Shown piece by piece: positions 1 through 5,705 of a stretch of 7,900 bases of DNA. The notes beneath the pieces were generated by a model, which was not told the origin of the DNA, searched no databases, and saw only the letters and a program-made list of their open reading frames with translations. The stretch's first letter is position 1, and each line of letters opens with the position of its first letter. Location: NCBI GenBank assembly GCA_023142175.1, contig JAGLJX010000032.1, positions 1-7,900 of the forward strand. Reading direction: 5' to 3'. The translations under genes were made by a program, and so were the position numbers. The stretch comes from Emcibacter sp. (lineage in GTDB: Bacteria > Pseudomonadota > Alphaproteobacteria > Sphingomonadales > Emcibacteraceae).

Positions 1-1
1 C

Positions 2-109
2 AGGACGGTGCGGGAAGAGCGCCTGTCAGTAGTGGTAAGGGCGCATCAGCAGGCCCTGGATGGCATCACACAGCAGTTAGTGGACCAGATCATGGAAAGC
101 TGCCATTGA
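2..109 (+). CDS. 3' end of a + strand gene, possibly a PqiC/YmbA-type transport auxiliary lipoprotein (partial)
   Basis: An open frame enters from the left edge and stops at TGA 107-109, leaving about 35 residues. The visible tail contains VVVRAHQQALDGITQQ followed by LVDQIMESCH. This is an amphipathic helix with a hydrophobic/AHxxAL pattern. The C-terminal helix of ABC-type transport auxiliary lipoproteins (PqiC/YmbA family, partners of Mce/PqiB systems) typically has a 'VxAhxxALxxLsxxIA' pattern, and this tail resembles it. The match is short and remembered, so the family is a guess. That it is a real gene end is better supported: the frame reads like protein, and it stops 25 bases before the convergent mccA stop, with a hairpin between them. 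The start and most of the gene lie outside the window. Confidence 0.45.
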   Translation, partial: RTVREERLSVVVRAHQQALDGITQQLVDQIMESCH

Positions 110-111
110 TG

Positions 112-132
112 ATTTCGGATCGAATCCGAAAT
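112..132. terminator. Hairpin between convergent gene ends (candidate terminator)
   Basis: A perfect 9-bp inverted repeat, ATTTCGGAT / ATCCGAAAT, with a 3-base loop (CGA) sits exactly between the + strand stop (107-109) and the mccA stop (135-137, minus strand). Reading +, a five-T run follows only nine bases after the stem (141-145). Reading minus, no T-run follows. It could act as a weak bidirectional terminator or an RNA 3'-end protecting hairpin. The assignment rests on position and symmetry. Confidence 0.5.
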
Positions 133-134
133 AT

Positions 135-2147
135 TCAGTCCTTTTTACTTTGGGCAAACTCAAGCAATTGGGCGCCACCGTCCACCTGGTCGCCGGCCTG
201 GAAATGGAATTCAGTGACTGTGCCATCGGCAGGCGCACATAGCGTGTGTTCCATTTTCATTGCTTCCATAATGAGCACGGGCTGACCCTTTTCCACCTGC
301 GCACCCTGATCGACCAGCAATTTGACCACTACCCCGTTCATGGGTGCGGTAAAGGCGCCCGGCCCGGCGCCCGCCTCCTCATCACCATAGTCAGGCTGCC
401 TGAGTGCAAACTGCATGGCGCCCTGCTCACTGAACAGGGTGAATTGGCCGTCATGCGGCACCACCACCACGCGCCTGCGATGGCCATCGATATCGGCGTG
501 CAACTCATTTCCATTGAGCACACCTGCGGCGATCACGGACTTGTCACCCACGGTGATCCGGAAGCGCCTGTTACGTTCCGTTCCAATTTCCTCCACCGGC
601 ACATCGTAGTCCCTGCCATTGAGCACAATGCCTCCGGAATGCACGCCCGGCTGATTCAAACGCCAGGCATTGGCGGCATTCCATGGCGACCAGGAATCGG
701 TACCCCTGGCTCGCGCGCGTGAGGACTGCTCCAGTCTGAGCAACAGGTAAAGCGAAGCCAGTGGAAGGTCCTGAACGCGGTCCTCATGCGAGGCATGGAA
801 AAGCGAATCCCGGTGATTTTCGATAAAGCCGGTATCCAGTTTCGCATCCGCAAAGGCCTTGCTGCTGGCCAGGTTATACAGAAAAGAAATATTCGTGGTC
901 ACGCCGCTGATCCGGTATTCGGACAGGGCCTTCGCCAGCCTGGCCAGCGCGCGCTCCCGGTTTTCATCCCATACCACCAGCTTGGCGATCATCGGGTCAT
1001 ACCAGGTACTGACTTCGTCGCCTTGCAGTACGCCGGTATCTACCCTGACATGCCGGCCCTCGGCTGGAGGCTGCAGGAAACTCAGTGAACCCGTGGCCGG
1101 CAGGAAATCGTTAGCCGGGTCTTCGGCGTAGATTCTGGCCTCGAAGGAATGCCCTTCGATTCGCAACTCGTTTTGTTGCAGTGGCAGGGGTTCCCCCGCG
1201 GCTACCCGGAGTTGCCATTCCACCAGATCCTGACCAGTGATCATTTCGGTGACGGGGTGCTCTACCTGCAGGCGGGTGTTCATTTCCATGAAATAGAAAG
1301 ATCCGTCCTCATTGAGCAGAAACTCGACCGTACCGGCACCCTCGTATGCGATGGCGCGGGCGGCTTTTACGGCAGCCTCGCCCATCTCCTGCCTGAGTTT
1401 CGGGGTCATTCCCGGTGCCGGTGCTTCCTCTATCACCTTCTGATGGCGGCGCTGCACGGAGCAATCCCGCTCGAACAGGTAAACAGCGTTGCCATGGCGG
1501 TCGCAAAACACCTGCAATTCCACGTGGCGTGGCTGGGGCAGATATTTCTCCACCAGCATATCGTCATCGCCAAAGCTGGCGGCCGCCTCACGCCGCGCAC
1601 CGGCAAGCGCCTGATCGAATTCCTCTGTTGACAACACGCGGCGCATCCCTTTGCCTCCACCGCCGGACACGGCTTTCAGCAATACGGGGTAGCCTATTTC
1701 AGCAGCGGCCTTTTTCAGCAATTCCGGCGACTGGTCCTCACCGTGGTAACCAGGCAGGACCGGTACACCGGCGTTTTCCATGATCGACTTGGCCGCTGAC
1801 TTTGAGCCCATCGCCTCGATCGCCGATCCGGGCGGCCCGATGAATATCAAACCGTTGTTCTTGCACAAGCGGCTGAAGTCCGCGTTCTCGGACAGAAAGC
1901 CATAGCCCGGATGCACCGCTTCAGCACCGGTCTGTTTGCAGGCTTCAATGATCCGCCCGCCCAGCAGATAGGACTCCCGCGCCGGCGAAGCGCCGATGTG
2001 CACGGCCTCGTCGGCCATGGAGACATGTAAAGCGTCACGGTCAGCGTCTGAATAAACGGCAACGGTCTTCACACCCATTTTGCGGGCGGTGCGGATCACC
2101 CGGCAAGCGATCTCGCCACGGTTCGCAATCAGGATTTTACTGAACAT
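135..2147 (-). CDS. mccA: 3-methylcrotonyl-CoA carboxylase, biotin-containing alpha subunit
   Basis: This subunit carries out the ATP- and bicarbonate-dependent carboxylation of its own biotin. MccB then uses that carboxyl group to turn 3-methylcrotonyl-CoA into 3-methylglutaconyl-CoA in leucine degradation, in the cytosol. It has 670 residues, the usual length. The biotin carboxylase N-domain starts FSKILIANRGEIACRVIR (2-19). The ATP-grasp glycine loop is GGGGKGMRR (162-170). The catalytic MEMNTRLQVEHPVTE segment is at 287-301, and the biotin carboxylase C-domain runs to about 445. A less conserved linker/BT-type domain lies at about 450-590. A biotinyl carrier domain closes the protein, with EAMKMEH carrying the biotinyl lysine at K631. 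The start is ATG at 2145-2147 with AGAGG seven bases upstream. The gene lies 15 bases after the mccB stop, so the two are surely one operon. Acetyl-, propionyl- or geranyl-CoA carboxylase alpha subunits are related, but the MccB partner decides the call. GC content is near 60%, richer than the rest of the window. Confidence 0.95.
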   Translation of the reverse strand: MFSKILIANRGEIACRVIRTARKMGVKTVAVYSDADRDALHVSMADEAVHIGASPARESYLLGGRIIEACKQTGAEAVHPGYGFLSENADFSRLCKNNGLIFIGPPGSAIEAMGSKSAAKSIMENAGVPVLPGYHGEDQSPELLKKAAAEIGYPVLLKAVSGGGGKGMRRVLSTEEFDQALAGARREAAASFGDDDMLVEKYLPQPRHVELQVFCDRHGNAVYLFERDCSVQRRHQKVIEEAPAPGMTPKLRQEMGEAAVKAARAIAYEGAGTVEFLLNEDGSFYFMEMNTRLQVEHPVTEMITGQDLVEWQLRVAAGEPLPLQQNELRIEGHSFEARIYAEDPANDFLPATGSLSFLQPPAEGRHVRVDTGVLQGDEVSTWYDPMIAKLVVWDENRERALARLAKALSEYRISGVTTNISFLYNLASSKAFADAKLDTGFIENHRDSLFHASHEDRVQDLPLASLYLLLRLEQSSRARARGTDSWSPWNAANAWRLNQPGVHSGGIVLNGRDYDVPVEEIGTERNRRFRITVGDKSVIAAGVLNGNELHADIDGHRRRVVVVPHDGQFTLFSEQGAMQFALRQPDYGDEEAGAGPGAFTAPMNGVVVKLLVDQGAQVEKGQPVLIMEAMKMEHTLCAPADGTVTEFHFQAGDQVDGGAQLLEFAQSKKD

Positions 2148-2162
2148 GCCTTAACCTCTGCC

Positions 2163-3770
2163 TCACATCCGGAATACGCCGAAGCGTGTCTCGCCAATGG
2201 GTCGATTCAGCGCGGCGGAAATGGCCAGGCCCAGCACCTGCCGGGTCTGCGCCGGGTCGATGACGCCATCGTCCCACAATCGCGCCGAAGCATAATAGGG
2301 ATGCCCCTGCATTTCATATTGATCTTCGATGGGCTTTTTGAAAGCCGCTTCGTCCTCAGCACTCCAGTCTTCACCCTGTCGTTCAATACCATCCCGCTTG
2401 ACGGTGGCTAACACATTAGCTGCCTGCTCGCCGCCCATCACCGAAACTCGTGCATTAGGCCACATCCACAGGAAGCGTGGGTTATAAGCCCGGCCGCACA
2501 TGCCATAATTTCCGGCCCCAAATGAGCCGCCAATGATCACAGTAAATTTAGGCACCTGCGCGCATGAAACCGCCGTGACAAGCTTGGCACCATCACGGGC
2601 GATACCCCCCGCCTCATATTTCTGTCCGACCATAAATCCGGTGACATTTTGCAGGAAGATCAGCGGGATACCCCGGTGATTACAAAGCTCAACAAAATGT
2701 GCCCCCTTCAGTGCGGATTCAGAAAAAATCACCCCGTTATTGGCGACAATCCCCACAGGCATACCAAAGATATGGGCAAAACCACAAACCAATGTTGTGC
2801 CGTAGCGTTTCTTAAATTCATCAAAATCACTGCCATCCACAATGCGGGCAATAACCTCACGCACATCATAGGGTGTTTTCAGGTCGGGCGGGACAATACC
2901 GTGAATCTCCGCCGGATCATAAATTGGTTCTTGGCTTTCCTTACACGCCAGTTGAATCGTTTTTGTGCGGTTCAGGTTTCCAACGATGGTGCGGGCGATT
3001 TCAAGCCCGTGATTATCATCCTGCGCCAGATGATCGGCGACACCGGATATGCGCGTATGAACATCCCCGCCACCCAAATCCTCCGCTGTCACCACCTCAC
3101 CAGTAGCCGCCTTAACCAGAGGAGGCCCTGCCAGAAAAATAGTGCCCTGTTCTTTGACAATGACATTCTCGTCACTCATGGCGGGTACATAAGCACCGCC
3201 CGCGGTGCATGAACCCATGACCACGGCAATCTGCGGGATACCTTTGGCTGACATGGTGGCTTGATTATAGAATATCCGGCCAAAATGGTTTTTGTCGGGA
3301 AAAACTTCATCCTGTGTCGGCAGATTAGCCCCGCCACTATCCACAAGATAAATACATGGCAGATTATTCTGTTCAGCAATTTCCTGTGCGCGCAGATGTT
3401 TTTTCACGGTAAGGGGAAAATAACTACCGCCCTTAACCGTTGCATCATTACAGACGATGACACATTCCTGTCCCGCGACCCTGCCAATACCAGTGATCAC
3501 GCCGGCGGCGGCCACATCCTTGCTATACATATCATAGGCGGCAAGCTGGGAAAATTCCAGAAAGGCCGAACCCTTGTCCAAAAGCCTGTTGACCCGATCT
3601 CGCGGCAGAAGCTTGCCCCTGTCCAGATGACGCTGACAGTATTTCTCACCACCGCCCCGCTCTATCATCACAAGCTTGCTTTCAAGATCGGCGACTATTT
3701 CGGCCATGGCCTTTTGATTGGATAGATATTCAGGACTATTCTGATCTATGGCAGATTGAATGATCGTCAT
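2163..3770 (-). CDS. mccB: 3-methylcrotonyl-CoA carboxylase, carboxyltransferase beta subunit
   Basis: This subunit transfers the carboxyl group from MccA-biotin to 3-methylcrotonyl-CoA (leucine catabolism). It has 535 residues from the chosen start, matching the family. The MCC-beta hallmark [17 protein letters not shown] is at 144-160. The first oxyanion-hole region [16 protein letters not shown] is at 186-201. The second, [16 protein letters not shown], is at 414-429, followed by [21 protein letters not shown] (431-451). Two crotonase-fold halves are therefore complete. Start choice: the frame can be extended to a TTG at 3821, but ATG at 3768-3770 ([10 protein letters not shown]...) gives the normal length, and the TTG would lie upstream of the likely transcription start. 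AAGGTG lies 11-12 bases before the ATG, a rather distant ribosome site. It is the first gene of a two-gene operon with mccA. GC drops toward the 5' end (lines near 2161-2280 are above 60%; 2761-2880 is about 40-47%), which may mark a mosaic history. Confidence 0.95.
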   Translation of the reverse strand: MTIIQSAIDQNSPEYLSNQKAMAEIVADLESKLVMIERGGGEKYCQRHLDRGKLLPRDRVNRLLDKGSAFLEFSQLAAYDMYSKDVAAAGVITGIGRVAGQECVIVCNDATVKGGSYFPLTVKKHLRAQEIAEQNNLPCIYLVDSGGANLPTQDEVFPDKNHFGRIFYNQATMSAKGIPQIAVVMGSCTAGGAYVPAMSDENVIVKEQGTIFLAGPPLVKAATGEVVTAEDLGGGDVHTRISGVADHLAQDDNHGLEIARTIVGNLNRTKTIQLACKESQEPIYDPAEIHGIVPPDLKTPYDVREVIARIVDGSDFDEFKKRYGTTLVCGFAHIFGMPVGIVANNGVIFSESALKGAHFVELCNHRGIPLIFLQNVTGFMVGQKYEAGGIARDGAKLVTAVSCAQVPKFTVIIGGSFGAGNYGMCGRAYNPRFLWMWPNARVSVMGGEQAANVLATVKRDGIERQGEDWSAEDEAAFKKPIEDQYEMQGHPYYASARLWDDGVIDPAQTRQVLGLAISAALNRPIGETRFGVFRM

Positions 3771-3803
3771 GGTATTTTTCACACCTTTTGTTCGGTTTGC
3801 ACC

Positions 3804-3832
3804 AGTATAACCGAAAGACAACCATAGATAAA
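3804..3832 (-). promoter_or_regulatory. Candidate promoter of mccBA
   Basis: On the minus strand TATACT (3804-3809) is a good -10 hexamer. Seventeen bases upstream is TTTATC (3827-3832), a weak -35. Transcription would start near 3797, about 27 bases before the mccB ATG and downstream of the alternative TTG at 3821, which supports the ATG start. The -35 lies inside the left arm of the palindrome at 3824-3851, an arrangement expected if a regulator controls the operon. There is no experimental support. Confidence 0.5.
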
Positions 3833-3872
3833 ATCATTAATATTTATCTATTCCATAGATAATTTCTATGGA
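3822..3872. promoter_or_regulatory. Two nested/adjacent palindromes upstream of mccB, candidate operator
   Basis: The first palindrome has arms ATAGATAAA (3824-3832) and TTTATCTAT (3843-3851) around a 10-base spacer. The second has arms TCCATAGA (3852-3859) and TCTATGGA (3865-3872) around five bases. The decamer CCATAGATAA occurs twice in direct orientation (3822-3831 and 3853-3862), 31 bases apart or about three helical turns, and another TTTATCT lies at 3881-3887. The block covers the candidate -35 box. In several bacteria leucine/branched-acid genes are controlled by LiuR (MerR family) or LiuQ (TetR family). I cannot assign these palindromes to either. Confidence 0.45.
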
Positions 3873-3901
3873 TGGTAACATTTATCTTACCCTGAATTTA
3901 A

Positions 3902-4004
3902 TAAAAAAACAGGTCTGTGACGGACTTGAAAATATCAATAAATGAGGTAATTCTGTTACCTTAAACAGAACAGGCCGGACCTTCATTATAAAAGACCGAC
4001 CTGT
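3902..4004 (-). terminator. Structured region after the cysteine-repeat gene: terminator hairpin(s) with alternative pairings
   Basis: On the minus strand, downstream of the peptide gene stop, segment 4004-3996 (ACAGGTCGG) pairs with 3978-3970 (CCGGCCTGT). One of the pairs is a G-U that exists only in the minus transcript (C-A on the other strand), so the hairpin fits transcription from the peptide gene. It is followed by TCTGTTT. The same first segment (ACAGGTC) is also perfectly complementary to GACCTGT at 3915-3909, which is followed immediately by seven Ts (3909-3903). A further 6-bp hairpin, AGGTAA/TTACCT (3945-3950, 3956-3961), lies between. I read this as a terminator region, possibly doubled; an attenuator-like switch is possible but unproven. 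No protein-coding frame is convincing between 3771 and 4051. Confidence 0.4.
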
Positions 4005-4051
4005 ATCAAAAAATATACTCAAGTGGCTGAAACAGTCACCTGAAAGAAATT

Positions 4052-4288
4052 TTATTTATCGCAAGGGTTCTTCTTGGCACAAGGATTTTCCTTGGCGCAA
4101 GGGTTCTTCTTTTCACAGGGGTTGTGTTTGGCACAAGGGTTGTGTTTGGCGCAAGGGTTTGCTTTTGCACAAGGATTTGCCTTTGCACAAGGGTTCATAG
4201 CACCCTCATCAGCAGAACTTACTGTTGCAAACATTGCGATAGACAAAGAGAACATTGCTGCGACGATAATTTTACTCAGATTTTTCAT
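4052..4288 (-). CDS. Small exported cysteine-repeat protein, eight N-P-C-x-K-x hexapeptides
   Basis: The 78-residue product starts with a clear Sec signal peptide: MKNLSK, then a hydrophobic stretch from I7 to about V23, then VSSA|DEGA with probable cleavage after A26. The mature part, about 52 residues, is DEGAM followed by eight tandem hexads from N32 to the end: NPCAKA twice, NPCAKH twice, NPCEKK, NPCAKE, NPCAKK and a final NPCDK. Every hexad has one Cys, always at the same position, giving eight cysteines spaced C-x5-C, plus many lysines and two histidines. It contains no CxxCH heme motif. I do not recognise a named function. The regular thiols suggest metal binding, redox buffering or disulfide chemistry in the periplasm (inference). 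It is divergent from the pentaheme cytochrome gene 202 bases away. The ATG at 4286-4288 is chosen because AGGAAGG lies nine bases before it; an upstream GTG would add residues before the signal peptide. Confidence 0.8.
   Translation of the reverse strand: MKNLSKIIVAAMFSLSIAMFATVSSADEGAMNPCAKANPCAKANPCAKHNPCAKHNPCEKKNPCAKENPCAKKNPCDK
4055..4195 (-). repeat. Tandem 18-bp coding repeat, about eight copies
   Basis: The cysteine-repeat domain is encoded by seven full 18-base units and one of 15 bases. On the minus strand each begins AACCC(T/C)TG or AATCCTTG, and the copies differ mostly at synonymous sites and at the sixth codon. Array length can change by replication slippage in steps of six residues without frameshift. 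The copies are already diverged, so the array is not a fresh expansion. Confidence 0.85.
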
Positions 4289-4297
4289 TATAATTGG

Positions 4298-4304
4298 CCT
4301 TCCT
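4298..4304 (-). promoter_or_regulatory. Shine-Dalgarno site that sets the start of the cysteine-repeat gene
   Basis: On the minus strand AGGAAGG is followed by nine bases and then ATG (4288-4286). It is the strongest ribosome site in the centre of the window and excludes the in-frame GTG at 4322-4324 as the main start. Confidence 0.7.
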
Positions 4305-4357
4305 AAATATTGTTGTTGCTTCACGTCGACAACCAGAACTTTTAATAATCCTGATTG

Positions 4358-4381
4358 ATATATTTAATACATTAAATATAT
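4358..4381. promoter_or_regulatory. 24-bp AT-rich palindrome in the divergent intergenic region, candidate operator
   Basis: The arms ATATATTTAAT (4358-4368) and ATTAAATATAT (4371-4381) are perfect reverse complements around a two-base centre (AC). It lies 70 bases before the cysteine-repeat ATG and 34 bases before the candidate cytochrome -35 box, so one bound dimer could affect both promoters. LysR regulators often bind imperfect AT-rich T-N11-A dyads in such positions. The link to the LysR gene at 5706 is inference. The AT-rich content makes chance symmetry more likely than usual, but 11 matched pairs is long. Confidence 0.45.
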
Positions 4382-4414
4382 TCGTTACCGCACGAGAATG
4401 TTACAGGATATTAA

Positions 4415-4443
4415 TTGACAAAGCAAATATCTATATATATTAG
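4415..4443 (+). promoter_or_regulatory. Candidate promoter of the cytochrome-LysR operon
   Basis: TTGACA at 4415-4420 is a perfect sigma-70 -35 hexamer. At 17-base spacing the -10 would be TATTAG (4438-4443); at 15-base spacing it is TATATT (4436-4441). Transcription would start near 4450, giving a leader of about 40 bases before the ATG at 4491. The gene has no recognisable Shine-Dalgarno sequence, so translation may be weak or depend on the leader. Confidence 0.5.
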
Positions 4444-4490
4444 AAAAAAGGTATCAATAAGTCATTCCATACATACATGAAAATATAAAT

Positions 4491-5696
4491 ATGTCCCGAA
4501 ATTTATTAATCATTGTTATCACTTGCAGCATCATCCTGACCGCAGTACTTATGTTAAAAGAGACAAATGGGGCATTAGAAACTAATTCTCAGAGCGTCCA
4601 TATTTTGCCGTCAAACCATTGGCAGCAACCCCTGAAGCCCCAAGGCCCGCCACCGGAACAATGGAGCGAAGTGGAGCAGTCACTGAACCCTGAATCCTGC
4701 GGTGAATGTCATGCGGATAAATTTGAAGAATGGCAGACCAGCCTTCATGCTCATGCTATGTCACCAGGCTTTGTTGGCCAGCTCCTGACCTATAATACCC
4801 AAAGCGCAAACGACTGCATGGAATGTCATGCCCCCCTTACCGAACAGAAACAGGCCTTTGCAGATGCGCGCGCCAAAGGTCTGGGCCATCTGCCCGCCGC
4901 ACAGGGGCTTGCCGCCGTCGGCAATAGCTGTGCCGGCTGTCATGTGAGAGAAAATAAACGATATGGCCCGCCTCAGCGAGATACGGGTGAAACAGGCCAA
5001 AGTGACACTGAAAACCCCCATGGCGGTGTTTTCCGCACCGCAGATTTTGAAAAATCAGACTTTTGTGCCAGTTGCCACCAGTTTCCACAGGAATATGCCA
5101 TCAACGGCAAACCTCTGGAAAATACAGTATTCGAATGGCAGGCCAGCCCACAGGCCGCCGCGGGCATAAGTTGTCAGAATTGTCATATGCCGGACCGAAA
5201 GCACCTTTGGCGCGGTATTCATGATCCGGAGATGGTTAAAGGCGGGCTTGAGGCAAAATATGACATAGATGCCAATAAGGCTCTTTTCAGCCTGAAAAGT
5301 ACGGGTGTGGGTCATGCCTTTCCGTCCTATATCACGCCGAAAGTGGTAATGCGCGCAGTCCGCCTTGATGAGGCGGGTAATGAGATCGCGGACAGTGCCG
5401 TAGACTATGTCATCAAGCGGGACGTGGGATATGCGGGGGGTCGCTGGCTGGAATATTCCGATACACGACTTTTGCCAAACGAAAGTGCTAGCCTTGAACT
5501 GAACTGGGGCGATAGCAACCGCATCAGAATGTGGCTGGATATCTATCCGGATGATTATTACGAGCATGAGGTATACGGCGATCTGGTCACTGAGTATGCC
5601 GCTGGCAGTCCCGAAAAAGCCTTGATAGAAGAAGCGATCACAATAGCAAGGGCGAATAATTTTATCCTGTTTGATATAATAATTGAAAAACCCTAA
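4491..5696 (+). CDS. Membrane-anchored pentaheme cytochrome c, cytochrome c554-like
   Basis: The product (401 residues) has an N-terminal hydrophobic segment (about 4-22) that is a signal anchor or signal peptide, so the protein acts in the periplasm. Five CxxCH heme sites follow: CGECH (70-74), CMECH (109-113), CAGCH (147-151), CASCH (192-196) and CQNCH (228-232, followed by MP). The first is followed by EEWQTSLHAHAM, the W-x-x-S-x-H pattern seen after heme sites in the cytochrome c554 family. Spare histidines that could be distal ligands include H85, H87, H177, H238, H244 and H275. Beyond about 260 there are no heme sites; a C-terminal part with STGVGHAFPSYITPK (270-284) looks like the beta-sandwich found at the end of other multiheme cytochromes. 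It likely shuttles electrons to or from an unknown partner, or is an oxidoreductase; neither can be decided. The ATG at 4491 is kept because it supplies the signal segment, although no good ribosome site precedes it. The next gene begins nine bases after its stop. Confidence 0.88.
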   Translation: MSRNLLIIVITCSIILTAVLMLKETNGALETNSQSVHILPSNHWQQPLKPQGPPPEQWSEVEQSLNPESCGECHADKFEEWQTSLHAHAMSPGFVGQLLTYNTQSANDCMECHAPLTEQKQAFADARAKGLGHLPAAQGLAAVGNSCAGCHVRENKRYGPPQRDTGETGQSDTENPHGGVFRTADFEKSDFCASCHQFPQEYAINGKPLENTVFEWQASPQAAAGISCQNCHMPDRKHLWRGIHDPEMVKGGLEAKYDIDANKALFSLKSTGVGHAFPSYITPKVVMRAVRLDEAGNEIADSAVDYVIKRDVGYAGGRWLEYSDTRLLPNESASLELNWGDSNRIRMWLDIYPDDYYEHEVYGDLVTEYAAGSPEKALIEEAITIARANNFILFDIIIEKP

Positions 5697-5705
5697 TATC
5701 AAAAC

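Noticed and set aside
246..722. Open frame of 158 codons on the + strand inside mccA
   Set aside because: It lies antisense to the conserved biotin-carrier and linker region of mccA, has no ribosome site or family-like sequence, and is explained by high GC.
2649..3212. Open frame of 187 codons on the + strand inside mccB
   Set aside because: It is fully antisense to the conserved carboxyltransferase motifs; the translation has no recognisable domain and is a shadow frame.
3771..3821. TTG-initiated 17-residue extension of mccB
   Set aside because: It overlaps the likely promoter, would start upstream of the inferred transcription start, and makes the protein longer than the family norm.
4055..4195. 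CRISPR-like array
   Set aside because: The 18-base units are contiguous with no spacers and encode in-frame hexapeptides, so this is a coding tandem repeat.
4322..4324. GTG start extending the cysteine-repeat protein by 12 residues
   Set aside because: It would place extra residues ahead of a well-formed signal peptide and ignores the strong AGGAAGG site nine bases before the ATG.
4074..4358. Repetitive + strand frame (AQGF repeats) opposite the cysteine-repeat gene
   Set aside because: The repeat is just the reverse complement of the NPC array; this strand has no signal peptide or ribosome site, while the minus strand has both.
5055..5702. Open frame of 215 codons on the minus strand inside the cytochrome gene
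   Set aside because: It is antisense to the heme-binding and C-terminal regions of a clear multiheme cytochrome and has no family-like sequence.
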